Of a stretch of 64,000 bases of DNA, positions 23,202-35,200 are shown in pieces (the stretch's first letter is position 1; each line of letters opens with the position of its first letter). The position numbers and the translations under genes were made by a program. Source of the stretch: Meandrina meandrites (taxonomy: Eukaryota; Cnidaria; Anthozoa; Scleractinia; Meandrinidae). The notes under the pieces are model-generated. The model ran no database searches. It saw nothing but the letters and a program-made list of their open reading frames with translations, and was not told where the DNA came from. Location of the stretch: positions 12,772,903 through 12,836,902 of the forward strand of contig OY855914.1 of the NCBI GenBank assembly GCA_963693305.1, in the 5' to 3' direction.

Positions 23202-26200
23202 CTACTTCTTCTCTTTCTTTTCCCATTTGTAAGTGTCACTGTAAGTATATCCACTCTCTTTGATAATTGTATCAGATTCAGAGGGACCTCGGCTGTTAAC
23301 AAAAGGAACAAAGCCATTACCGGTAGTTCTGGCACTAATGTACTCTAGCTTCTGTTGCATTAGACATACTACTGACTAAGACACTTACCAGTACTTTGCA
23401 ATATTACAGAAACATAGTTCACAGCTCTGGTGAGAATTCACCAAGAAATTGCAAACGGCAATTCTCTACCAACTTTAGGATTGCTGAAAGTCATGCACAG
23501 TGTAAGCAATGGAGTGTTAAACTAGCTGTAGCTCAAGAAAATAAAACCCTGATAAATATTGGTAAACAAAATTGAACACAGGACTTTATTATTTACCTGC
23601 CAAATTTATATGGAATTGGTTTGATTTTTTCCTTCTCAATCTGGTGCAGAATAGGAGTGAAAATCCTCCAGGCCTCAGCAAGCTCATCACTGAAATAATT
23701 CAAATTATATAAATAACACTCCAGTCCCAAGCTCAAAACAGATGTTCTCCTACAGATTGGCATTAATTGCCATTTCTTAGTTTCTGTTCTGAGAGTTTTT
23801 TGGTAAATCATGATCTGCAATAACTACTATATTTGATATCCTTGGGGTGGGCCAGGGTCACTGAATGGATGATTGTTACATAATTATGCTGGTGCAGTGC
23901 GCCACTAAGTCACCCAAAAGTAAAACCCAGAATTTCTGGCATAATAATGATGATGATGATGTTGATGATTTAAATAAAATTAATATAAAATAATAATAAA
24001 TAAAGCTATATACATGCATTTCCCAGCTTATTTATTATATAGCACTATTAACACACAGTTTTAACCAACTTGAGCCAATACAATACATCAGTTATATAAC
24101 ATTACAACAACAACCAATAAAACATTAAGGCACCAAGTAGTAAATTTGTGACTTGTTAAGCTCAAATATCGTTCAAATTTAATATAATGTACTGTGGGTA
24201 ATTTCAATATTATATCTAGTCTACCTTCTGACAAAATGAGCCTGGTTTCCAGAAAACACATCAAGGATGAGCCGTTCATATGCGTCAGGCATCTTGACAT
24301 GCTGTTAATTAAAAAAAGTTTTTTTGTTTTGTTTTGTAATTTCTTTTAATACGAGTGGTTTTAAAGTTTATTAAGGATTAAGACATTCCAATGTAAGTTG
24401 ACCAATGTTTGGCTGTTTGGCTGCTTGGTCAATCTTTAATTTTTTTGCAAGTTACATAAATGTGACACTGTGACAAGCAGTTGAGCATCAAGCCAATTTG
24501 CTTAAAGGCTGCTGTTCACTGAACCCTCCCCTTCCAGGAGGGTGTTGTAATTCATTTGATGTATTATTGTCAACAAATAACATACAGTGTATCTTTCTGC
24601 ATATGTCAAATCCAACTCTGATTCATGGGGTTCAAAAGACATTCCAGCTTCCTTGATCATCAACTTCACGTAAACAGCCTGCAAAATGGAAGCAAATTAC
24701 TAAATGTTAATTAACCTATAAATTACCTGGTACTTTATTGATTGCTGGCGAGCCCTAGGGAGGCAACAGACTATTCTTTACAATAGCGAGAAAGAGCCAA
24801 AATTTGCCGGATGTAAGATCTTAGACATGCGCAGTCGATTGCGTTTTGTATATCCAGGGTACGGGCGTTGGCATTATTACGTCAAATGCATAAAGACTTC
24901 TGGTAGTTGTAGTAAAGATCACTCCAAATAACGATGAAAATGATAAATTACTCTGAAAAGCAAATGACAAAATTATCATGCGTAAATTACGCAATCTGCA
25001 TTAGCATGTAACTGGGTAAGATATGATAACATTTTGACATTGATTCATTGTGGAGCAATATTCCCTTTTGTTACTCGCGCAGGGCTCAAAATAACAGCCG
25101 GTCAACGGACAATGTCCGGCCAAATGACGATTTGTCCGGACAAAATTTTTATTCGGCGGTCATTTTGACCAGTCACCTCTTCCCGACGTATCTAGGAAGA
25201 TCGAAGAAGACTCTGCTCGCAGGGTAATTTTGTCAATCCCCTAGCTTGAAATGGGATACTGGTATCGCATGATACAGGAAAAATATCTTAAAGTCGATGA
25301 CGTAAATCCTTTTTACTGGACACAGTTGACATGAAGCCGTTGGCATTTCCTTTCTTCCTACATGCCGAGCAAAGGCACAGTTATCTCACTTGTAGCATGG
25401 GCATATGTTCTATTACTATTTAGTGTTTGGTAGTAAAGACCAGTAATTAAAGAGTGCTTACAACCAAGATCATCTCCACCCGTAAGTCGTTAACTAATGT
25501 AAAACTATGCAGAGTAACATAACATTACGGCTACTGAGCATTTTGTTTTATGTAGAGTAGAATGCAGAAGAAATGGAAATTTAAAAAGTGAACATAATAA
25601 AATGACACTTTTAGAGATCAAAACATTTAAGCTTAAGGACGTTTGCGCTAATTGTTTTTGCGCATCCTTACTGCGCACGTAATTCATGTCGCAACGTCAC
25701 GCCACGTCATGCAATGAGTGCGCGTGCTGAGAAAACTTTCCAAAAAAATATAGGGCTGGTAGCTGTTGCTGCAATAACTTCGCTCGCAGTTTACTCTCTC
25801 GAATGGTCGGTGACACCCAATTTTTTTTTGATAGGCAGCTTTGTTTTGCGATTCTCGACAGATTGTAAAAAAATGAACAAAAAGCCAATGTGGGAAGTCG
25901 ACAAATTTTTAATTTTTTTGCCCACGCGGCATGAAATCTTGTCCATCTTTCAACTGCTAGGCGAGTGCAAATGTGATCACTAAACGATAAGATTTTCTAA
26001 AGAAGCATCACCAGTTGAATCAGTTTGCTTAATAGATCCCCTAAAACAATATTTAGACAAGAAAATTGCATTTCATGACTTTATTCGCATTATTTTTGGG
26101 CAAGCAGGCACTGTCGCCATTGTCAGAAACGAAGGCCGATTTATAAGATTTTAAGGTGATCTTTCGGACATCTTATCTCCGAAACGAATTCGGTGACCCC

Positions 26201-29200
26201 CCAATTTTTTTACATTTCTGACATGAGTAACTCATAAACTCACAGTGGTGAAAGTTTAAGAAAAAAGTCAATGTTAGAAGATTTTTGCGCGAACGTCCTT
26301 AAGCCTTACACTCTTTAACAACGAGTGTTTTAGCTTATGAGGTGAATTTTTGGCAGAATAGGCTATTGCTTCAAAGTAAATACTCAATATTTTGACCGGT
26401 CAAAAACGAGACATGACCGAGCAAAAATTGATTTGGCCGGTCAACATGACCGGTCAGTATTCAAAAATTATTTTGAGCCCTGCTCGCGTCAAATTATAAA
26501 ATTCCACACAATTTTCATGCTTTTTATTACCTTGAAATGGCTTTGATTGCGCAACTGAATTCGTCATTTGGCAGAGAAATTTAACCAGCGCGCACGTCCG
26601 TTGAAAGTAAGAAAATTGTGCGAAATATCAAGGTAGAAACCACAGCCACAATGTTTATTTGCATTTTTAGACCTTTTTCAACCAATTCCGAGAGACCTTA
26701 GCAAACTAACACACAATCGGTGATATTTGTTCATTGTTATTTGGCGCGAACTTTACTACAACTACCAGGTATCTTTACCCGTTTGACGTCATAATGCAAA
26801 CGGCCTAGCAAGAACACAAGAACAATTTATATACAAGTAAGTCATTGACGACACTGGAAATACATTAACTATAGGTTTCCTGGGTCTCTTAAACCAAGTT
26901 CTAGCATTTGCTACGTTCTTATCTTAACTCAAGAAAAATGTTTTGGGCCTGTGTTGTATTTTCTGTATTTTCACAAAAACCTTTTAAACTAAACTAGTTG
27001 GAAAATCGTCATTCTCTTTTAATAAGGCAAACCAACCCCTAAATTTCCCCTATATTTCATATCGTATTATCAGTCACTGATAATTATATCAATGATATCA
27101 CTTGAACGCAAATTCAAACTTGGCTATTAAGCTGGATGAAGGTTTCATAATGAAATGCAAGTACATTATGATAAAACAGTATCTAAGACCTTTTAGGTGT
27201 ATTTTTCAGAAATACCTCATTTGGCTGAAGTCTAACCACTAACTCATTTCGTTTGCACCTTCCTTCAAAGATGTCTCCAGGTGCATCGGTAAACTGAATA
27301 CGAACCTCAGCTTTTCGCTCATTCAGGGCTACAGAAGAACAAGTAAAAAGCACAATGAACCTAAAAGGACAAATAGACCTGTACGACACACACTACAACA
27401 AATTTTAATAGACTTCATTGCCATTATTAAAGTACTAAATATAACAAGCACATAGAAATAAAGGAATTTTTTAGTCCAATTATTTCCAAATTGGACAAGC
27501 ATGCAGTCCTGATACCTATTAAATAATAGCATCCAAAAATAGATGGACACAGAAAATGTTTGACCCTCAAAATTAGAGAAAAAAATTGAAAATACATAAC
27601 ATTTTGATCGATTGATGGAAAGTATCCAGACTTTGCTCAAATTGGACAGTCTTTTTTTCGACTATTTTGCTTGGTTACCAAGGAAAATGGTAAGAATTGG
27701 GATCATTGGGTTAGCACTCTCTGACCCACATTTTTGTATACTCTCAAGGGACTGTTTTAATTTGTCAAGGGAATACTTTTCACTGTGGGTGATAAAAACG
27801 TCACTGGATAGGAATGCGTGAGCAGTTCTCGAGCAGAAGTGTTATTTTCACGCGTCGCTTGTCATTTAGCCGGTCTAGCCTTTTGCAAACTATAGGTAGG
27901 TATTTTTTAAAGAAGTGTGCTATTCATCGATTGAATTGCTTAGTTTTACATGCTTAAAAGCTGCTGCAAATCTTCATTGTCAAAGGATATTGGCCAATGC
28001 TATTTTCTATTGTTACAAGTCTATTGTTTGTCGTCTTCATTGAAAGAAGTATTTTTAGCTCATCACGTAATCTTATGTTTTGACCACAATTCACGGACTT
28101 GATCACGACTTAATGCAGCTTCTCAAGACTTCAGACAGGAAAATGGTAATGTACAATATTGCTTCGAACTTAAATGGAATTTTTAGAAGGATCGGTAAAG
28201 CCACTTAGTGAAAAATTGACTGCAAAAAGCCGTCAGGCTAAAATTAAACTTACGCTTTAGCGTGAATAATGCAGGATCTCACGGCTTCAAAAATATGCAG
28301 AATTTTGAAGCTTTGATACATTAGTAGCTACATCTTGAAATGAGAATTAATCTGAAACAAAACTTCCTTCAAGTTTCTTTCATTTGCCCAGTTTACATTT
28401 GGAATTTTAGGCTTCTGAAGCGTATTGATTTGAAAAGCGCATGGTGACATCTGATATGTAGCGTTCGGCTGACTTACTGTACCATCGCGTTTACGACCTT
28501 TTATATGCAAAGATTTACTACAGTACTTCGGAAAATGCAAACAAGTATTTTTTTTGTTATTAGTTATAGTGATGGATAGCATAATTAAAAAGCAATCTGA
28601 GTGTTAATTTTGTGGAAGGAATTCAGAAGTTTTCCGCTATCTCATGGCACCATGATTCGCAAATTATTATCTCCAATTACCGCTTTTCTGTACCAAGATA
28701 ATACCACTGGTGGTTAAATAAATGTCAGTGACAGTTATACAGAATGAAAACCTACCTTTCACCAGAGTGTTTTGAACTAGTGTTATATTTTGTAGAAAGA
28801 GATCGTGTTTTTGCGAGTTATTAAAATGACGCGCGGAGGTGAAGAAATTAACATTTCAAATCATGAATTGGTCTTTCAGCATGTCTAGTTGTAATAAACG
28901 TTTACTTCAGAAAGGAATTATTTGGCTGAATTTAGTACGCATATGGTATATTTTTTCCCACTCGCACGTTTGTGTTAAATGCTGTAAAAGAGCCAGGAAT
29001 TGTTTTTTTTTTTTTTTTTTTTTTGGGGGGGGGCGTGGGTGAGCGCTAATAAAAGCCTTCTGGACTGTGAGTCAATGGGTTAATGCATCACAAATCGCTT
29101 TCAATACTAACATTTCCCCAACGCATACTCCATGCGAAATAGTCGAATCTCGAAGAGATCTTTGATTTTCAAAAAGTATCCTATTTATTTTGAATTTCGA

Positions 29201-32200
29201 CAGTTGGCAGAAATTAATAAAAAATTTATCTGTTGACAATATTGGATATTTAACTGACAGCAATATACTGGTTATTAAATTTTGTACATTGTATCTGTAA
29301 TGGGTGTTCAAACTTTCTAAACACGGTGGACACTCTAAGATGCCTCACATTTAAAAAAATACCTTTGCCACACTTGAGAATAAATGGAACTCCTGCAGAA
29401 GAAAAAGAAGAAAGGTTAATATACAGAGTCTAATTGACCTGACCCTCAAAGTCTAGTAAAGCCAGCTCAATTCTCAGTTGTCAGGAGCATAGCTAGGGGG
29501 GGTTCTGGGGTGCCCGTGACCCTCTTTTGTGAGATTTTTTTAAAATCATCTTCAGGTGGCAAAAACCTGTGAATCCAAAGAATCAACATGCCACAAATCT
29601 TTTCCAGTGCTAGATAGTTACATACTCCATTTACAGGACTGAACATCGCAGTGCACCATGGAACTACCCTGGGTGTGACACAGTGACCCCTTCCCCGCCT
29701 TTGGAAAATTCTAGCTATGCCCCTGGTTGTATCTTAAACTCTGTTACAGAAGGTCTATATTCCTATTATTTTGAACAAAGTAGTTTCCCTGTTGTTGCTA
29801 CAGGAACTGTAGATACATGTAACTTCATGGGTGTCTCTTGATAAAGTTCTAGCAAGCTGATCAAGACTGCTAACAGGGGCCACTAACTAGAAATAGTAGC
29901 TACCACTAATTGTCAATTTTTTCTGAAGTGGAGAATAGATTGTAATGGCAACCTTTTTACATGCACCATTCAAATGCAATTAAATATAATAATAATCTTT
30001 TATTAGGAAGCCTTCATTCACTATACAGTGGTTTTCAGAAAGGTCCTAACTAAGATTAAAAATACTTAATAAGACTATATACAATAAAATGAAAAAATAC
30101 CTAAGAATTAAAAACTATTATTAAAAACTAAATTGAATACAAAAGAAAGAATTAACTAACAAACCTACTTAGAACGCTACGCTTAAAATTTACAAGATCA
30201 GGAGCATTTCTGGTGTCTCTGTCTAGGTTGTTCCAGTCTTTCAGAGAGTGATAACACACTCTCTGCTTTCCCCAATTTTTGGTTACATGAGGTAGCCTAA
30301 GCATGTCTTTATTCCTTGTGTTATAGCTATGAATGTCCCTGTGAGCTAGTAACTCCATAGAGTGATCCATAAGTCCATTAATACACTTATAAACATATAT
30401 GCAGCGATGATAAAATCTACGTTGTTCTAGGTTAAGCCACTTTAAAGCTACGAGGGCATCAGAAGCTGAGGAATAAAGTTGTCTGTCCAGGATGATTTTC
30501 GCGGCTTGTAGGTCATTCATAAGCTCCACATTGTTCTTGTCGCCCCACACAAGATCAGCATAATCAAAAATTGGTAAAACAAGGCTGTTGTAGAAAAGTA
30601 GGCGAGCGGTGAAAGGTAACAAATGTACAAATTACATATGTACAGTTGAACCCCTATTAAGCAGCCACCCATTAAGGAGGGGGCTCCACCCCTTATTAAG
30701 TGGCCAGGTGTCAAAGTCTTAAAACTATTGTCAGTATAATACTGTGAAAAAAAACCCCTACATAGCAGCTACAATCTCTGACGAAACATGTTGGTACACC
30801 AACCCCCACCCCCCTTTCAATGTTGGATTGCATACTGTGGCTGAACTCCTTGTGCATTCTGTTTCAGTTTGTAACCAAAAGAAGGCAGCAGTTGTACACA
30901 TTAATTATTGCATGCTACGCAACATTGAAAAGGGGGAGAGGGGGAGTGACTAAATATTTTGATGTGTCAAGTGAGTAAAAAACAGTCAGTGACCAAGGTT
31001 TTGAAACTGATTGTACTTAGCGGCTTCAGCCACCTTTTGGCTGTCCCAATGTGCTTTCTTCTAATAACTGTCTTCCCATTTTTAGCCGCCAGCGAGAATG
31101 TAATATACAAAGTTTGGCTTTGTTTTTAATAAGCTTGGACAGACAAGAGTCTAAATAGTCTAAGAGTCTAAATGTCGCCATTATGTGATTCCTTTCCATG
31201 ACATTTTACATTGCTGCTTTCAGGGAGTTTTGTAATGCCCGATTCCCTCTATGGCGCGCGCCTGCAGGGATTCACGGTTGTTGTATTCATCATTGCTAAG
31301 TCTCGTGCATGGTTTGATGAATACATCTACCATGATTCCCTGCAGGCGCGCGCCATAGAGGGAATCGGGCATTGTAATCTTTAGGTAGCCCAAGTGAGGG
31401 AAGTAGTTCCTGTTCCCCTGTCAATACTTGTAGTCTTTTGTATTGCCAAAAGTAAAGGTAAAAAGTAGGGAAATAACGCGGCCCTTCTAAAAGGCCCTAT
31501 GCTAATTATTAATAATTATTTCTTACGAACCCCTATATATGAAGCGAACAGCCTCTATTAAGCGGCCACCTGCCATTTTTCCCACAGTGGACCGCCTAAT
31601 TGGGGGTCTATTACTGTATTTGAACTGCAGCATTTGAAACATTTGAGACTGCTTGAGTTAAAGACTTGATATTTGATGTGCCACTGCAGATGCCTGCAGA
31701 TATGGCCCTATTCTCCCAGAGACGACCTAGGAATTATGTCAAGTAAGTCAAGCAGATGCCTGCATCCAACTTACCATCCCACTTTTCATTGTGTATGTAC
31801 ATCACAGATGTAGCAAATGTTGGTGTGATGGAACCCTTTGGCACAGTGGGGTCGTCAAGGTAACCAAACTTTCCCTCGCCCTCTGCATCAGGATTTCCAA
31901 TATACTGACCCAGCACAGTATTTTTTAATTCAATTGGGGTCATGCACTTGAGAACTTTCACCTAAATAAAACACAAGTAGTGATATATTACTAATTGTAC
32001 CTATTGGTAAGTGCCAACGAGCTAGATAGTCATGTTTGTTGATTAGAACAGACAATGAAGACCAATGAATGGTTTTCAATAGAAATTCTATTTGTTTGAA
32101 ATGACCAACATAATAATGGCAAATTGCATATTAAGTAATTTTGAGAAGTGCGATTTCGTATAAATATAAAGCACAAGCGTCTTATTCTGGAAGTTTGATT

Positions 32201-35200
32201 ACAAAACTTTTTATTTTTTCACACATTAAAAATGTCACAAAATGTGAGCCATAAATGAGGTTTGAATTGTTTACTTACTGTAACTTCTTTCTACCTTAAT
32301 TCCTTCAACCAACCTTATAAGTAAAAATAGTTTTGAAACACTATTTAAATAATAAAAGGATCTCATTACCTTCTCATTTCGCAGATCTTCAGATCGTTTA
32401 CTAGCAGGTTTCTCCATGGCAACCAGGCAAAGAACCTGTAACAGGTGGTTCTGCATGACATCCCTACAACAAAAGCATATCGTACATCCACAACATCACA
32501 TAAAGGTCATGTACATCAGTTCATTCCCCATTGTACATCCACTTCATCACATGTCGACCACAAACATCACTGAGTTCATTTCCCAAAACAGAAATCTTGA
32601 ATCTATTAGGGCTCAAAGAGAAGCTTGAGCCAGGGCCAGGTTCGTCTCCCCTAGGGGTTTAATTCAAATCTCCAACGAGCATCCCTGCAGCATCCCTTCC
32701 CCCCCCCCCCCTCCACTGGGTAATGGCATACATTTATCCCAGCAGGGAGCGCTCCCATATAAAAACATACCTGATAATTCCATATTCGTCAAAGTATCCT
32801 CCCCTGCCATAGGTTCCAATGGGTTCTTTGAATGTTATTATAACACTTTTGATACTTTCCCTACACCACACTGGACCAAAGATTCGGTTACCAAACCTAT
32901 TGAACAACGAAGTAACATAAAATTAAATCAATTGTACTGTTATTTCTTAATTACAATTTTGAAAGATAAAAGGTTAAGGTTAATTCTTGAATTTGCTTTC
33001 AATGTGTTAAATACCCTAAAAAGAAATATTATAACTAAAGGTGAAGTGAACAGAGGCTTTTTGTGCAGAGTAGTAAGAGGAGGTAACTTGGAAGTGCACC
33101 CCACTAAATAAACTTACTTATAAAATCTCATTATAATTTACTTTGTAAACGTCCTTACTTACTAATTTCTTTGATTCCAGACAGCTAGATTAGCTCTTGC
33201 TATTTGCAGGAGGTCTTTAAGTTTTATTTACAAAAATAACTGTGAAAAGTTATTGGAATGAAGTTGGATGAAGGAAGTAGCTTTACGGTCTATAAAAGGT
33301 CTTACACAATTCTAAGTGAGAATATGAAAAGCAATGTCTCTCACCTTAACACCATAAGATTTTGAACCATTTCCTTCCCAAGGTAATGATCGATACGATA
33401 CATAGAGTCTTCTGGAAATAGTGCTGCGAGATGATTGGACAATTCAGCAGAGCTGTCTGAGTCCTTGCCAAATGGTTTTTCTATAACCACTCTGTTCCAT
33501 CCGCTGAACAAAACATGAATCAAAACACTTCACACACATCCCTGTGAATACTTAAAAGATCTTCAAGTTAAAGTCATTAGCTCAAGATGATCACAAAGAT
33601 CTTTGCAAGGATCCCTCAAGTCCAACTGAGGAGTTGATGAGGATTTTAATACCAGGATATCTAAAAAAAAATCGTTGCAGGATCTTGCAACATTCATGTA
33701 TGTGTAGGAACCTCAAGAAAACATATGTATGCAAGATGCTGCCAGATCCTTGAGATTATAGATAGACCCTATCCGTTTGTTAAGAACTAGTAAATAAATA
33801 TTTCTCCAGCTCACTTACATAATTACTGTTGCTATTTTGTGAAAATCTGCTACCAATCAGTGCTAAATCAAACTCCACTTATTTCTTTTATATGTAGCTT
33901 TACTGACAACTACATGATTTGAAATACCCACCCCCCTCCCTCCCATCTCTAACAAACTCCCCTCTCCATTAAGCCCCTCCCCACTGACAAAAGGTCTAAA
34001 AAAATTAGTTAATTCTTTCAAAACCATCCTCGGAAACCCAGGGCTTCAATGGGGATGAAAGGGAAGTGAGACACTGAGAGCGGGAAAAAAGGAGGGGGAG
34101 GGGAGGGGAAGGGAAACGGGAAAGGGGAAGCCCTGGGAAGCTTCTCTATACAGATCATTTCTCGATCAATTACTTTTCTGAGCCGTTATTGGCCTCATTT
34201 TTAATTAAATCTAAAATGAGGCCAATGAAAAGCGATCACATGCTGATTTGGAAAATGTTACGAACTCTCGAATTATGGACAAATTAGCATTGTAAACATT
34301 AGCGGATGACATGGCCGACACGTTGCAACACCTTCAAAACAAAAGAAGTTGACAGTTCGCGCCCATCACGCGGACACTATATTTATTTTTTCACCAGTTT
34401 TTGGTGTTCGCATTTTCGCTACATGGAGTTCTTCAATGCAAGCAAGGAGTTTGCATGTTTCCAAGTGTTAGACAAATGAAAGAGGAACAAAGCCTGATCG
34501 TCCGGAAAATTGTAGAGGGAAGAGGTGTGTATGCAGAATTGCCAAGAGGATTCGGACCAAATTTTGCCTGGTGTTTGTAAAGCTTTTAGAGAAGAGACTG
34601 GCAAAGATTTGTTCCCAAAATTTCTTTTGGTGTTTGCCGCATGTCCATTTAAGTCAAATATAATGGAATAAGTCCAGTCTTTGAGAAATAACAAGATCAT
34701 GGCAGCATGTAGGCGAAAGCCCCGACATCAACCGAAAGCTTGCAGCAGGAACAACAGAATTTTGATATCTGGTAAAGATCTTGCCCCAATTTCTTCAGCA
34801 TAGTACGTCGTTCCGTCATTACCGTAAACACCCGCAGATAAGCCGCACCCTGAATTTGGCAACTCAAATTTTGTCCTCAGATGTTTACTTCATCAAATGT
34901 GACTCACTATTAGCAATGAAACAGAATTGAACATCAAAGTCTTACCCACAATTTTAGCGTTTTAATGAGCATCATTTCCTTTAACTTTCACATATTATTG
35001 ATCTTTTTCTGGTACTTGTTGACAGGTATTTCTTTATTCAACACTTTTTTCCACAGATTTTTGCAAACAAGAACGCGTGTGTTTTCGCTTGTCGAACGTT
35101 CGTAGCTTAGTAACCAAGCATTAGATCGAGCACGTTGGTACTAGGCTGAGAACGATGTTTTGTTTACTCAAGTTTCAAGATGGAGATGGAGGGAGATTCT

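Larger units (their letters stand above)
24862..26808. mobile_element. Outer element of a three-level nest (G6PD intron)
   Basis: Ends read 'gggcgttggcattattacg' and, on the other strand, 'aggccgtttgcattatgac', followed on both sides by matching 'tggtagttgtagtaaag' and 'ccaaataac.atga'. The inverted match runs about 70-80 bases with differences. The 1.4-kb element at 25080-26482 lies within it, so the outer element inserted first. Confidence 0.7.

Noticed and set aside
29072..29311. 79-codon minus-strand frame before the G6PD microexon
   Set aside because: It sits in the G6PD intron on the gene's own strand but does not match any part of the enzyme and lacks splice borders.
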